From Deltaproteobacteria bacterium (GTDB taxonomy: Bacteria; Myxococcota_A; UBA796; UBA2385): a stretch of DNA of 64,000 bases. Under the pieces are notes generated by a model. That model was given only the letters and a program-made list of their open reading frames with translations. It ran no database searches and had not been told where the DNA came from. The stretch lies in the NCBI GenBank assembly GCA_016792625.1, contig JAEUKK010000169.1, positions 1 through 64,000 of the forward strand, in the 5' to 3' direction. This document shows, piece by piece, positions 45,525-55,383 of this stretch (positions within the stretch are counted from its first letter, which is position 1; the number at the start of each line of letters is the position of its first letter). Both the position numbers and the translations under genes were made by a program.

Positions 45525-46297
45525 TGGTGGGCGGGCGGGGCGCGCCAGGCCCACGCGCGCCCAAGCTCCGCCTCGACGCGCTGCTGGTGGCGCGGGGCCT
45601 CGCCGCAGACCTGCGCGCCGCCGGGGCGCTGCTGCTCGCCGGCGAGGTCCTCCAAGATGACGCACCTGCGGGCAAAGCGGGCGAGATGGTCCGCGCAGAT
45701 GTGCGCCTGCGCCTGCGCGGCGGCCCGCCCGAGCCCTTCGTCAGCCGCGCCGGCCGCAAGCTCGACCAGGCGCTGGACCACTTCGGCCTCGAGCTCGAGG
45801 GCCAGGTCGTCGCCGACCTGGGCAGCAGCACCGGCGGCTTCGTCGACTGCGCGCTGCGCCGCGGCGCCCGCCTCGTGTACGCGATCGACGTCGGCTACGG
45901 CCAGCTCGACTGGGGCCTGCGCCAAGATCCGCGGGTGGTGGTGATGGAGCGCACCAACGTGCGCACGCTCGAGGGCCTGCCCACCCCCGCCACGCGCATC
46001 GTCGGCGATCTGAGCTTCATCTCGCTGCGCCTCATCCTGCCGGTGCTGCGGCGCCTGGGCGCGCCCGAAGGTGCGGCCTGCCTGCTCATCAAGCCGCAGT
46101 TTGAGGTCGAGCCCGGCGCGCTTGAGGCGGGCGGCCGGCTGCTCGACCCCGCGGCCCGGGCCGCGGCCATCGCCGGCGTGCTCGCCGAGGCCGAGGCAGA
46201 GGGCTTCACGGTGTGCGGCACGGTGCCCTCCTCGGTGCCCGGCGCCAAGGCGGGCAACCGCGAAGAGCTGGTGCACCTGCGCTGGGGCGCCGCATGA
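45524..46297 (+). CDS. tlyA: TlyA-family rRNA 2'-O-methyltransferase
   Basis: 257 residues. N-terminal S4 RNA-binding domain ('LRLDALLVARGLAADLRAAG', 'RAGRKLDQAL') and a FtsJ-like methyltransferase domain with the SAM loop 'VADLGSSTGGFVDCAL', then 'YAIDVGYGQLDW' and 'IVGDLSFISLRLIL'. Homologues methylate 16S and 23S rRNA riboses and affect capreomycin sensitivity. The old 'hemolysin' label comes from heterologous phenotypes. Starts in a TGATG overlap with the prenyl synthase gene and ends in an ATGA overlap with a lipoprotein gene. Confidence 0.93.
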   Translation: MVGGRGAPGPRAPKLRLDALLVARGLAADLRAAGALLLAGEVLQDDAPAGKAGEMVRADVRLRLRGGPPEPFVSRAGRKLDQALDHFGLELEGQVVADLGSSTGGFVDCALRRGARLVYAIDVGYGQLDWGLRQDPRVVVMERTNVRTLEGLPTPATRIVGDLSFISLRLILPVLRRLGAPEGAACLLIKPQFEVEPGALEAGGRLLDPAARAAAIAGVLAEAEAEGFTVCGTVPSSVPGAKAGNREELVHLRWGAA

Positions 46298-46665
46298 AAA
46301 CAGCGTCCAGATCATTTCTTTTTGCGATCACCTTCAGCGTGGGCTGCGCCGAGCCGCCGCCGGTCGCGCTCCCCCCGCCGGCCCTCGCGCCGCCGGTGAT
46401 CGTCCAGCGGGTGCGCCACGGCGCGGTCGACGGCCTGCTCGTGCGGCGCCAGGGCGCGCCGATCGAGGGGGATGGCCTGCTGCTGCGCGTGCCGACCATC
46501 AGCCCGCCGCCCACCGCCGAGCTGGAGCGCGCGCTCGGCGAACACGCGCTGCTGCTCGCCATCCCCGTGGCCGATGACCCGGCGGCGGCCCTGGGCTACC
46601 TCCGCGGTGTGCCGGGGATCCGCCGCGCCACCGCCGCCTGCGCCCCCTCTCCCTGCGCCCCCTGA
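46294..46665 (+). CDS. Small lipoprotein of unknown function
   Basis: 123 residues. Signal peptide 'MKTASRSFLFAITFSVGC' with a lipobox ending at Cys18, then a Pro/Ala/Val linker and a compact domain ('VIVQRVRHGAVDGLLVRR', 'ALLLAIPVADDPAAALGYL'). No family recognised. ATG overlaps the tlyA stop (ATGA), so it depends on tlyA translation. Two closely spaced Cys lie near the C-terminus. Confidence 0.65.
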   Translation: MKTASRSFLFAITFSVGCAEPPPVALPPPALAPPVIVQRVRHGAVDGLLVRRQGAPIEGDGLLLRVPTISPPPTAELERALGEHALLLAIPVADDPAAALGYLRGVPGIRRATAACAPSPCAP

Positions 46666-46702
46666 GCCCGCGGCCCGCGCGCCGGCCCCGGCCCGAGGCC
46701 CC

Positions 46703-47578
46703 ATGTCCCTGCGCGATCAGCTCCAGTTCCTCATCGGCCTCAGCCGGGGCATCGCGCGCGGCAACAGCCTGCCCTCCGCCGGTCGGCAGCGCCCCGCCGC
46801 CGCGCCCGGGGGCACGGTGCCGCCTCCCCGCCCGCCCGCCGGCAACCAAGCGACCGCCTTCGCCGTCGCCGAGCACCACCTCCCCCTGACCGGCCTCGCC
46901 GCTCCCCTCCGCCTGCTGCAGCTCAGCGATGTGCACGTGCGCGGCCCCGGCCGCTGGCTCGACCGGCTGATCCGCTTCACGCGCACCCTGCCCGAGGCCG
47001 ATCTGCTCGTGCTGACCGGTGATCTGGTCACCAAGGGCTGGGGCGCCGACAGCTGGCGGGCCTTCGCGCGCGCCCTGCCGCGGGCCCGCTTGGGCACCTT
47101 CGCCATCCGCGGCAACTGGGAGCACTGGTGCGGCGCCGGCGGCCCCGAGTGGGAGGCGCTGCTCGCCGAAGATGGCGTGCAGCTGCTGCACAACCGCGCG
47201 GTCGAGGTCGGCGGCCTCGAGCTGGTCGGCCTCGACGACGCCCTGGCCGGCCGCGCAGACTGGGGCCTGCTCGACCGCCCCGCGGCGCTGCCCCGGGTGG
47301 TGCTCAGCCACTGCCCCGACACCTTCCCGCGCATCGCCGCGCGCGGCGCGCCCTTGGTGCTCGCCGGCCACAGCCACGCCGGGCAGGTGCGCCTGCCGTT
47401 CATCGGCGCGCCCTGGCTGCCCAAGGGCACGGGCGCCTGGGCGGCGGGCTGGTACAGCGCGGGCCCGAGCCAGCTCTTCGTCTCGGCTGGCCTCGGCTGG
47501 AGCATCGCGCCCCTGCGGATCTCCTGCCCGCCGACCGCCGACCTGCTGCACCTCTGGCCGCTGCCCGCCGCGCCCTGA
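46703..47578 (+). CDS. Calcineurin-like metallophosphoesterase
   Basis: 291 residues. The metal-binding motifs occur in order: 'LQLSDVHVRG', 'VLTGDLVTKG', 'IRGNWEHW' (the family GNH/E block), 'VVLSHCPDTF' and 'LAGHSHAGQV'. This subgroup (YkuE-like) acts on phosphoesters, including lipid headgroups such as UDP-sugar lipids; the real substrate is unknown. The N-terminal 50 residues are Pro/Ala/Arg-rich without a clear membrane anchor. ATG 46703 has GAGG upstream. Convergent with tamB. Confidence 0.85.
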   Translation: MSLRDQLQFLIGLSRGIARGNSLPSAGRQRPAAAPGGTVPPPRPPAGNQATAFAVAEHHLPLTGLAAPLRLLQLSDVHVRGPGRWLDRLIRFTRTLPEADLLVLTGDLVTKGWGADSWRAFARALPRARLGTFAIRGNWEHWCGAGGPEWEALLAEDGVQLLHNRAVEVGGLELVGLDDALAGRADWGLLDRPAALPRVVLSHCPDTFPRIAARGAPLVLAGHSHAGQVRLPFIGAPWLPKGTGAWAAGWYSAGPSQLFVSAGLGWSIAPLRISCPPTADLLHLWPLPAAP

Positions 47579-47621
47579 GCTCGCGCCGACCCAGACGTGA
47601 ATAGCCTGATTGACGCTGTTC

Positions 47622-50600
47622 TCAGAACCGCCAGCGCATGTAGACGTCGGCCGAGGACTGCCCCTTGTCCCCGGTGACCATCTCGGCGTACATCCGGCGG
47701 GTGATCAGCCACTCCAGCGACACGGCGAAGATGTTGTCCTCGTCGTCGGTGGTGTTGTGGCGCTCGAGCGAGAGCAAGGTCTTGTCGGACAGGGGCAGGC
47801 CGACGCGTACCGCCTCGCCGTCGAACTCGATCTGGCGCAGGAAGTTTGAGCCCAGCGCCCCGCTGATGCTGTTGCCCGCCGCCATCGCCAGCGCCGAGGC
47901 CAACATGCCCGCGCCGGCCTGGCCTTCCGAATCCGCCAGCTCGGACGCCGGCTTCCCGAACAGCAGGATCGAGATGATGTCGGTCTGGTCGGGGTAGTCC
48001 TCGGACTGGAACGCGATCCCCATCTCGTCGACCGAGCCGGTGATCGCCGCCGCCACATCACCATAGGCGCCGGTGTGGCGCACCGCCTTGATGTCGAGCT
48101 GGGGGTTGGCGTAGTCAGCGCCGAGGAAGGACAGCGTCCCCCCGGTGAGATCGAAGGTCGATCCCATGATCCCGACGGTCCCACGGGGGAGCTCGACCTG
48201 ACCCGAGAGGCTGGGCTGACCCCCCTTCACGCCAAGCGCCAGCTCGGGGGAGGTCAGCTCGAGATCGACCGCCGCCGTGGACAGCTTGGCCGCCGCGGCC
48301 CCGGCGTCTGCGTAGGTCGGGATGTCGGCGATCAGCCGAAGACCACGATGCAGGTCGATCTTCAGCGCGATGTCGAAGGACTCCCAGGCCGAGGGCCCGC
48401 CGACCGCCGACCGCCGCGGCCCGCCCTCGGTGAGCTCGTCCTCGCGGCGCACGTGCACACGCGGGTCGAGGGCCAGATCGCTCGACTCGAGGAAAACATC
48501 GTCGTCGAGGGTGATCTGCCCCTCGACCACCTCGACCTTACCCTTCACCGCCAGCGCCGGGAAGTCGCCCTTGACCGTGATCTTGCTGTCGACCCGCAGC
48601 TCGGCGTCGTCGGTGGCGCTCAGCCAAAAGCCGTCGGTGTCGACCTTCAGATCGGTCTGGGTCGGGGCCCAGTCGGCCAGGGCGACCCGGCCGCTCAGCT
48701 TGAGCGCCCCCTGCCGCAGCTCGTTGCCCAGGCCCTGCCGCGGCGTCGAGCGCACGCTGATCTCTTGGATGTCGACCGCGTCCTTTTCGAGGCCCAGATC
48801 GAGGGTCACCCCGTCGTAGCGCACCCCAGTGGCCTGGGCGGCGAGCGCCCCCTCGGCCAGCTGCAGCCGCAGGTGCGGGCGGGGATCGGCCAGCGAGCCG
48901 TCGATCAGGCCGGTGAGCCGCAGGCGGCCCGCGGTGTCGCCCACGCCGTCGACCAAGCCCTCGGCCGCGGCGATCGGGAGCCCCGCGCCGTCGAGGCGCA
49001 AGGCCAGCCCCTCGCGGCCCAGCTCTTGGTCGGCGCCCTTGTCGAGGTCGATGACCAGGGGCACAGCGCCCTGCACCGAGAGCGAGCCACCCTCAGAAAA
49101 GCCGACCAGACCGTCAATCTGGTAGCCCTGCTCCTGCGGAAGGATGAGCAGGGTGGCCTGGTCGAGCCCGACCTTGCCCACCTGACCCTCGACCCACAAG
49201 AGGCCGCCCTGGACCACCGGCCGCAGCGGCGGCCCGGCGATGTTCAAGCCGCCGGCGATCCGCCCCGAGACGCCGCGGGGCACGCCGACGAAGGGGTCCA
49301 GGGTCGCGATGGGCACGTTCAGCGGCACCACCGAGAGGGAGACGTCCTTGATGAAGCTGCTCGGCTCCATCTCGGGCATGGGGCCGCCCGAGAACAGGCC
49401 CGACATCAGCGCGTTGAGCTCGGTCTTGGCCGCGCCGCTGATCTGCACCCGGCGCTGCAGGGACTCCTCGACCCCGCCCTCGAGCACGAGATCGCCGTCC
49501 TCACGGTCAATCACGAGGTCGAGGCGCAGGCGCTCGCCCTGCTTGCCCGCGGGCAGGCTCGCCGCGGCGACGAGGCCCAGGTCGGGGTCGCAGGCCGGGC
49601 CGTCGATCTTGGCCGCGGCGGACAGGTCGACGTCGGGCGCGTCGACCATGGGGAAGACCTTGCGGAAGCGGGGCAGCGGGCCCGGCGCGATGAGCGCCTC
49701 GAACTTGACCTGCTCGGCGCAATTCAGCTGCGGGCGGCCCTCGACCCACTGCAGCGGCACCCCGCCCTCGGCCGCGGCGAGCAGGCCATCGGGGCCGCCC
49801 ACCCGGGCCACCAGGGCCGGCTGGGTGATCGGGCCGTGGATCTCGGCGTCGACCTCGAGGGCCTGGGCGTAGCCGGGGTAGCTCACCCCGCGCAGCGCCA
49901 GCGCCAGCCGCCCCGACATCGCGCCGCCCTCATCTTTGAGCCGCACGTCCATCGAGGCCTTGCCGTCGAGGCCCTCGACCGGAGACGGCCCATCTTTGGG
50001 CGCGGCGACGAAGAGCTTGAAGACCTCGGCGAACCACGCGAGGTTGACGTCGCGGAGCTGGCCCTCAAAATCGGTGCCGTCGCGCTGGTCAGGCACGAGG
50101 CTGCCTTCGAGATCGACGGAGCCTACGTCGCTCTGGATGTGGAGCACCACATCTTTGGCCCCGCCCTCGACCAGCTTGAAGGTCACCGGCGCGGTGGCCT
50201 TCAGCGGGTGCTCGTCGGTCGGCGCCAAGACCAGGTCATCGATGCGCCACTCGCCGCTGAGCAGGTCGCCCTGCACCTTCCCGCCGAAGAGCGAGGCCTC
50301 GCCGCGCCGGGCGAGGTCAAACTCGATGACCAGCCGCTTGGTGTCGCTGCCGTCCTTGGGATCGCGGAAGGCGAAGCCGATCGCGCCGCCCTCGGCCGGG
50401 TAGCCGGCCGTCCCGAGCAGCAGCTTGCTCATGTGGAGCTGGCCGAGCGCCCAGGGCTCGCCGCGGCGGTCGACGCCCGCCCGGAGCAGCTGCCCGCGGC
50501 TGTCGATGCGCTCCATGCGGACCGCGCCGTCGCCCACCGAGAGCTGATCGAGGGCGACGGTGGTCTCGACGCTCACCACCGGGCCGGCCACCTCGGCCCG

Positions 50601-52259
50601 CCAGCCCAACGCGAGCTGCCCGACCTCGGCGCCGGGGGTCTTGAGGCCGCGCAGGGCCGTCTGCCCGGCCGCCTTGACCGCGCCGCTGTCCAGCGCGACC
50701 TGGGCCTCGACGGGACCGGTCAAGGAGCTGAGGCTGACCTGATCCGCGAAGCCGAAGGCGCTGAGTTGGACGTCGCCCTCGACTTGGGCTTGGCCCGCCT
50801 TGCTCCACGAGCGGACCGAGGCGCGGCCGTCAAAGCGGAGGGCGCCGCGCAGATCCTTCACGCCAAAGCGGGAGAGCGCGCGCAGATCGCCGACATCGGC
50901 CTGCAGACGGGTCAGGGTGGCCCGCTCGCCCAGGGGCTCGACGGTGCCGGTGGCGCGGATGGTCGCCGCGGGGTGAACAGCCTCCAGACCGTCAATCTGG
51001 ACGATGCCGCCCTGGATGCGCCCGTTGAGGTTGAGCAGGTGCAGGGGCTCGCCCCAGACGACCTGGTCTTTGCTCTGCAGCTGGAAGCGCCCGTCGATCT
51101 CTTCGAGCGGGCCGAGGCCCGCCCCGTCTGCCTCAAGGCCGAGGTTCAGGTGCACCGGTTGGGGCACCAGCGCGCTGATCTGGTGGACGTCGAGGGAGCC
51201 TGTGGTGGCCCGCAGCCGCCAGGTCGGGCGCTCGGCGGCCAGATCGGCCCCCGCCTCCACCGCAAGGGCGCCGCCGGGGGTCTGCACCGCGCCGGTGGCG
51301 ACCAGGGCCGAGAGCGGGCCGTTCAGCTGCAGGTCGAGGCCGAGATCACCGAGCAGCACGTCTTGTGCGGCGAGCTGGTCGATGTCGGCCTCGGCGAGGC
51401 GGGGGGCGGCGAGCTGCAGGGCGAAGACGCGGTCGTCGCCCTCGACGCCCTGGATCCCGCCGCTGAGCTGCAGCGCGCTGTCGCGGGCCTGGAGCTTCAG
51501 CCCGCCGATCTGCACGTCGCCGGCGTCATAGTGGAGGTCACCCGCCAAGCTGACCGGCAGCGGCAAGGCGGCGCCGAGCCCGCTGGCCTCATCCAGGCGG
51601 AGGCGGAGCCCCCGCAGGTCGGCGCGCTGGCCGGCCACCCGGGCCGATCCGTGGAGGGAGAGGCCGCCGAGCGCGATGTCGACCGGCGCCGCGGGATCGG
51701 ATGGATCTTGGTAGCGGAGCCGCAGCCCCTCGACCGCGACGGCGCGCAGCTCAAGGTCGGCGGGCACATCAATCCAGAGGGCGCCGGGGGGCGCGGGCTC
51801 CTCTGGCGCGGCCGGGCCGTCGAGCCCCAGCGCGGCCACGAGGTCGAGCGCGCCCGAGGGCAGCACCCGCAGGTCGACCACCGGGTCGACGAGGCGCAGC
51901 TCTTCGATAACGAGGTGCTTGTCGGCGATCCCGCGCAGGTCGTAGCGGACCGAGGCCTCGCGCGCGCCGATGAGCACGCGGCCCTCGCGGTCGCGCAGGG
52001 CCAGCTCTTCGAGGCGCAGGCCGGTGAACAGGTCGGTCTGCAGGGCGCCGATGGCCAAGCTGCCGCCGGGGATCGCGGGCGCGGCGGCGCCGAGGGCCTG
52101 CTCGCGCAGCCAGTCGTTCCCGGCCGTCGAGCGCAGGAACAGCAGCCCGCTGCCCAGGCCGAACAGCACCAGCCCGACCACGCCCCCCGCGCCGCCCAGC
52201 GCGAGCAGGGCGAGGCGGCGGGCGATGCGCCGGGCGCGGCCGAGGCGGGGAGCGGGCAC
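47622..52259 (-). CDS. tamB: Translocation and assembly module TamB (AsmA-like, lipid-transport family)
   Basis: 1545 residues. A single N-terminal membrane anchor ('LALLALGGAGGVVGLVLFGL', about 17-36) is followed by a very long series of beta strands forming the bridge-like groove of AsmA-like proteins, and the conserved C-terminal DUF490 region ('VDEMGIAFQSEDYPDQTDI', 'EWLITRRMYAEMVTGDKG', ending 'YMRWRF'). It spans the periplasm, working with the TamA barrel in outer-membrane protein insertion or phospholipid transport. GTG start overlaps the tamA stop (TAGTG). Confidence 0.92.
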   Translation of the reverse strand: MPAPRLGRARRIARRLALLALGGAGGVVGLVLFGLGSGLLFLRSTAGNDWLREQALGAAAPAIPGGSLAIGALQTDLFTGLRLEELALRDREGRVLIGAREASVRYDLRGIADKHLVIEELRLVDPVVDLRVLPSGALDLVAALGLDGPAAPEEPAPPGALWIDVPADLELRAVAVEGLRLRYQDPSDPAAPVDIALGGLSLHGSARVAGQRADLRGLRLRLDEASGLGAALPLPVSLAGDLHYDAGDVQIGGLKLQARDSALQLSGGIQGVEGDDRVFALQLAAPRLAEADIDQLAAQDVLLGDLGLDLQLNGPLSALVATGAVQTPGGALAVEAGADLAAERPTWRLRATTGSLDVHQISALVPQPVHLNLGLEADGAGLGPLEEIDGRFQLQSKDQVVWGEPLHLLNLNGRIQGGIVQIDGLEAVHPAATIRATGTVEPLGERATLTRLQADVGDLRALSRFGVKDLRGALRFDGRASVRSWSKAGQAQVEGDVQLSAFGFADQVSLSSLTGPVEAQVALDSGAVKAAGQTALRGLKTPGAEVGQLALGWRAEVAGPVVSVETTVALDQLSVGDGAVRMERIDSRGQLLRAGVDRRGEPWALGQLHMSKLLLGTAGYPAEGGAIGFAFRDPKDGSDTKRLVIEFDLARRGEASLFGGKVQGDLLSGEWRIDDLVLAPTDEHPLKATAPVTFKLVEGGAKDVVLHIQSDVGSVDLEGSLVPDQRDGTDFEGQLRDVNLAWFAEVFKLFVAAPKDGPSPVEGLDGKASMDVRLKDEGGAMSGRLALALRGVSYPGYAQALEVDAEIHGPITQPALVARVGGPDGLLAAAEGGVPLQWVEGRPQLNCAEQVKFEALIAPGPLPRFRKVFPMVDAPDVDLSAAAKIDGPACDPDLGLVAAASLPAGKQGERLRLDLVIDREDGDLVLEGGVEESLQRRVQISGAAKTELNALMSGLFSGGPMPEMEPSSFIKDVSLSVVPLNVPIATLDPFVGVPRGVSGRIAGGLNIAGPPLRPVVQGGLLWVEGQVGKVGLDQATLLILPQEQGYQIDGLVGFSEGGSLSVQGAVPLVIDLDKGADQELGREGLALRLDGAGLPIAAAEGLVDGVGDTAGRLRLTGLIDGSLADPRPHLRLQLAEGALAAQATGVRYDGVTLDLGLEKDAVDIQEISVRSTPRQGLGNELRQGALKLSGRVALADWAPTQTDLKVDTDGFWLSATDDAELRVDSKITVKGDFPALAVKGKVEVVEGQITLDDDVFLESSDLALDPRVHVRREDELTEGGPRRSAVGGPSAWESFDIALKIDLHRGLRLIADIPTYADAGAAAAKLSTAAVDLELTSPELALGVKGGQPSLSGQVELPRGTVGIMGSTFDLTGGTLSFLGADYANPQLDIKAVRHTGAYGDVAAAITGSVDEMGIAFQSEDYPDQTDIISILLFGKPASELADSEGQAGAGMLASALAMAAGNSISGALGSNFLRQIEFDGEAVRVGLPLSDKTLLSLERHNTTDDEDNIFAVSLEWLITRRMYAEMVTGDKGQSSADVYMRWRF

Positions 52260-54442
52260 TAAAAGGCCTCCGAGAGCGAGAAGTGTGCACCGAAGCCGGG
52301 CTCTTTGGAGAACATCGGCTCATCGTCGAGGCGCCACGCGAGATCGAGCCGCACGGCGCCGATCGGCGAGAGGTAGCGCAGGCCGCCGCCCACCGAGGGC
52401 AGCAGGGTGACCGGCAGGCCGGCCTGCTCGGGGGCCCAGAGCTGGTCGAAGGTGGTCCAGGCGTTGCCGAGGTCCATGAAGACCACGCCGCCATAGTCGC
52501 CCGAGTAGATGCGCACCTCAGCGGTGCCCGCAGCCGAGACGAGGCCGCCGATGGGCAAAATCTCGGCCGCGACCTGGTCGACCCCCGGGGTGCCGATGCA
52601 CTCGACACCAGAGTCGGGGTCGCAGATGTAGGGCCCGAGGTGGTTGCGCACCCAGCCGCGCACATCGCCCGAGCCGCCGAGGTAGAGGCGCTCGGCGTAG
52701 GGGACGGTTGCGTAGTTCTCGTCGCCATACGGCTGGATGAAGCCACCGTTTAGGCGAAGCGCGAGCGCGCCGCGCAGGCCGTCGGGCAACACCCGCCGCA
52801 GCGAGAAGTAGAAGCGCTGATCGCCCTTGAGCCGCACGAAGTTGAAGTCGCCGCCCAGCCAGCGCCCGGCCTCGGTCAGCTCGTACAGCCCGTAACGACC
52901 GCGGGTGGGCACGAAGAGGTCGTCGCGCGAGTCATAGGTGAGCTGCTGGCGCAGGGTGGTCAGCAGGTAGCGCTCGCGAAAGTCGAGGCCGAGCGGGGTG
53001 CGGCGGAACTCGCTCTCTTCGAGGGCGAGGTCAAGGTACTGGAAGAGCTGGAGCTGGTAGCTGCCGGTGAGCGTGATGCGGTCGGTCAGCTGGCCGCTGA
53101 GGCTGGGCGACCACTGCGGGGTCGCGAAGCGGTAGCCCTGCTCGACGCCGAGCTCGAAGGAGAAGCTGCTCGCCGCCCGCCAGGCCCGGATCGGCCAATG
53201 GGGCAGGCTGAGCACCAGATCGCTGACCACGGTGGGCCCGCTGGTCGAGAGCACCTCGTCGAGGCCGTCTTCGGTGACCTGGTCGATCTGGACCAGGGTC
53301 GTGTAGCCGACCTGGTTTTGCAGGTCGAGGCGCAGCAAGCGGTTGAACAGGTTGACGTGCTGGAAGTCGGCCGAGACGTGCACGTCTTGTTTACCCGACT
53401 CGAGCAGCAGGCCCGCGCCCGTCCGCAGCTGGCGGTACTTGCTGCGGCCGAGCTCGATGCGCACCGGCACCCGGTCGCCCTCGGCCTGGTCGAGCATGGG
53501 GATGACGTTCACCACGCTAAAGACGCCGAGACCAAACAGCCGGCGCTGGGTCGTGCTGATGTCGCTCACCCGGTAGGGCTTGCCCTCTTCGACCTCGAGC
53601 TCGGCGCGGATCAGCTCGTCGGGCACACGCTCGAGCTTGGTGCTCCCAAGGTGGCTGATGGTCACCGCCCCAAACTTGCAGGTGGGCCCGAGCTCGGCCT
53701 CGACGAGCACTTCGGCGGTGTGGGCCGCGGCGTCGACCTCGGCCGAGGCCTTGACCTTGGCAAATGCAAAGCCACGCTCAAAAAGCTGCTCGCGCACGAT
53801 GTCTTCGGCGGTGGCGAGATCGTCGGCCACCAGCACGCCCTCGGCCTGCAGCGGCACCTGGGCCTTGAGCGCCGACAGCAGCGGGCCGCCGAGGCGATCC
53901 ATGCCCTTGTACTCGACCGTCTTGATGATGGTCGGCGCCCCGGGATCAACGTCACCGACGATCTTCACGCGGGCGGGTGGGTCCCACCAGAGCATGGGCT
54001 TGCCGGCGCGGGTGGTCCGCACCTCCCACCCCTGGACCACGGCGTCGAAGTAGCCATGGTTGGCGTACCAGGCCTCGATTCGCCAAGCGTCGAGCTCGAG
54101 CGTGTCTTTGTCGAGGTAGGTGCGGCGTTTGCCCGGGCGCAGCCAGTTCGCGGCCAGCGGGTTCTGCTGGGTCTCCATCACGGCGCGCAGGGTGAAGTCA
54201 CCCTGACCGCTGAGCGGCCCGCCATTTCCCACGATCTCAATATCATCGACGGTGGGGGGCGCGAGCGGATCGGCCGGCCCCCGCTTGGCGCAGCCCAAGG
54301 GGAGGCCCAGCGCCAGTAGCCCCACGCCCAGGAGCTGGGCGGGCTGCGACCGACCGACCGGCGCGCCACGCGCACAGGCCCCGCGCGCCGTGGGGCGCGG
54401 GCCGCGGGTCGAGCAGCGGAGGGGTGCGGCGGAGGAGCGCAA
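52259..54442 (-). CDS. tamA: Outer-membrane assembly protein TamA (Omp85/BamA family), apparent lipoprotein
   Basis: Up to 727 residues. POTRA-like domains at about 65-330 ('AWRIEAWYANHGYFDAVVQG', 'LFERGFAFAKVKAS', 'GVFSVVNVIPMLD') and an Omp85 barrel at about 340-727 with the lid-loop motif 'LYLGGSGDVRGW' and a final aromatic strand ending 'SLSEAF'. The N-terminus has a hydrophobic stretch ending in a lipobox 'GLPLGCAKRG', which would make it a lipid-anchored barrel. The start is uncertain: TTG 54442 gives an Arg-rich lead; GTG 54325 would leave a very short signal. Operon with tamB. Confidence 0.85.
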   Translation of the reverse strand: MRSSAAPLRCSTRGPRPTARGACARGAPVGRSQPAQLLGVGLLALGLPLGCAKRGPADPLAPPTVDDIEIVGNGGPLSGQGDFTLRAVMETQQNPLAANWLRPGKRRTYLDKDTLELDAWRIEAWYANHGYFDAVVQGWEVRTTRAGKPMLWWDPPARVKIVGDVDPGAPTIIKTVEYKGMDRLGGPLLSALKAQVPLQAEGVLVADDLATAEDIVREQLFERGFAFAKVKASAEVDAAAHTAEVLVEAELGPTCKFGAVTISHLGSTKLERVPDELIRAELEVEEGKPYRVSDISTTQRRLFGLGVFSVVNVIPMLDQAEGDRVPVRIELGRSKYRQLRTGAGLLLESGKQDVHVSADFQHVNLFNRLLRLDLQNQVGYTTLVQIDQVTEDGLDEVLSTSGPTVVSDLVLSLPHWPIRAWRAASSFSFELGVEQGYRFATPQWSPSLSGQLTDRITLTGSYQLQLFQYLDLALEESEFRRTPLGLDFRERYLLTTLRQQLTYDSRDDLFVPTRGRYGLYELTEAGRWLGGDFNFVRLKGDQRFYFSLRRVLPDGLRGALALRLNGGFIQPYGDENYATVPYAERLYLGGSGDVRGWVRNHLGPYICDPDSGVECIGTPGVDQVAAEILPIGGLVSAAGTAEVRIYSGDYGGVVFMDLGNAWTTFDQLWAPEQAGLPVTLLPSVGGGLRYLSPIGAVRLDLAWRLDDEPMFSKEPGFGAHFSLSEAF

Positions 54443-54849
54443 GCGGCGGGTCTCGGGAGGTCAGGCCGGGCTGCGGAGGGCAGCCCGGGGGAGGCCCCAG
54501 GCCGGCGGCCCCTATCCCGCAGGCGCGCCGCGCAGGTGCGCCGGGCAGGCAGAGAGCGCAGGGTCTGCGCCTGTTGACAGCGCCCCGCCCGCGCCGTTAG
54601 CACCCCGGCGATGTCGAGCAGCTGGCCCCCGCAAGGGCCCGCACTCCGAGCTGTCGACCGCGCGTTGCGCATGGGCAGGCGAGCAGCGACGCCCCGGCGT
54701 CGTCGCGCCGCCTGGGCCCGCCGCCCCCGCGGCAGCAGCGTGGGCGCCCGCGCCGCTCCCCGACCATCCCTCCCGAACCTCCCCCCACATCCACCCCGGC
54801 TCGCCCTGCGGTCCAAGACCCTGCGGTAGAGCGGCAGACAGAGGCAGCC
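54443..54849. other. 407-base spacer between tamA and rpmG
   Basis: Divergent intergenic region. It holds the possible rpmG promoter at 54574-54602. The rest is GC-rich without a credible gene or clear structure. Confidence 0.4.
54574..54602 (+). promoter_or_regulatory. Possible rpmG promoter
   Basis: Perfect -35 TTGACA (54574-54579), 17-base spacer, but a poor -10 TTAGCA (54597-54602). The gene starts 248 bases later. Confidence 0.3.
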
Positions 54850-55041
54850 ATGGCGAAGAAGAAGGGCGTCGCCCGCACGGTCATCCACCTCGAGTGCACC
54901 GAGAGCCGTCAGCTCGACGACGTTGGCGGCATCAGCCGCTACAGCACCACGAAGAACAAGAAGAACACCCCGGCGCGGCTCGAGCTGATGAAGTACAACA
55001 AGTACCTCCGCCGCTACACGCTGCACAAAGAGGTCAAATAA
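54850..55041 (+). CDS. rpmG: 50S ribosomal protein L33 (cysteine-poor form)
   Basis: 63 residues. The C-terminal part 'STTKNKKNTPARLELMKYNK' and 'YTLHKEVK' is standard L33. Only one cysteine remains ('LECTES'), whereas the zinc-ribbon form has two CxxC pairs; the rest of the sequence looks like that form with its cysteines lost. There is a six-residue insertion ('QLDDVG') after the first strand. Solitary: no tuf, secE or nusG next to it. Followed by a hairpin with a T run. Confidence 0.93.
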   Translation: MAKKKGVARTVIHLECTESRQLDDVGGISRYSTTKNKKNTPARLELMKYNKYLRRYTLHKEVK

Positions 55042-55100
55042 GCCGCAGGCCGCTTTCGTAGCGGCCGCGCGCTGCGCCGCTCGACGGCGCGGGCTGACCA

Positions 55101-55130
55101 ACGGGGGCTCCGGCCCCCGTGTCGCGTTTT
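55101..55130 (+). terminator. Probable terminator after rpmG
   Basis: Stem ACGGGGGC (55101-55108) with GCCCCCGT (55113-55120), loop TCCG, then GTCGCG and TTTT. It lies 60 bases after the rpmG stop. Confidence 0.65.
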
Positions 55131-55383
55131 GCCGCCGAAGCTCAATGCAGCCGCCCCTCCCCGCGCGGTGGAGGCTGCCCGGCCTACGCGCAGATCCCCA
55201 TCCTCCGCCCGGCCATGCTGGAGGAGAGGCGCGCCCACGCCCCCGGAGCGCGCCGCCCTCCGCGGACCCACGAGGGGCACGGGGGGCGGGCGCCGGTGGA
55301 CGCGAGCGGGAGGAGCCGCTGCGGGCGGGCGGGGGCTTGGGCAGGCGCCGCGGAGGTCGGCGTCAGGTTCGGGCAGGGAGGCT

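Noticed and set aside
48075..52262. Long + strand frame (1395 codons), and similarly 9350-12913
   Set aside because: These are antisense to tamB and to the dsbD region, with low-complexity His/Arg/Glu/Gln composition typical of reverse-strand shadows.
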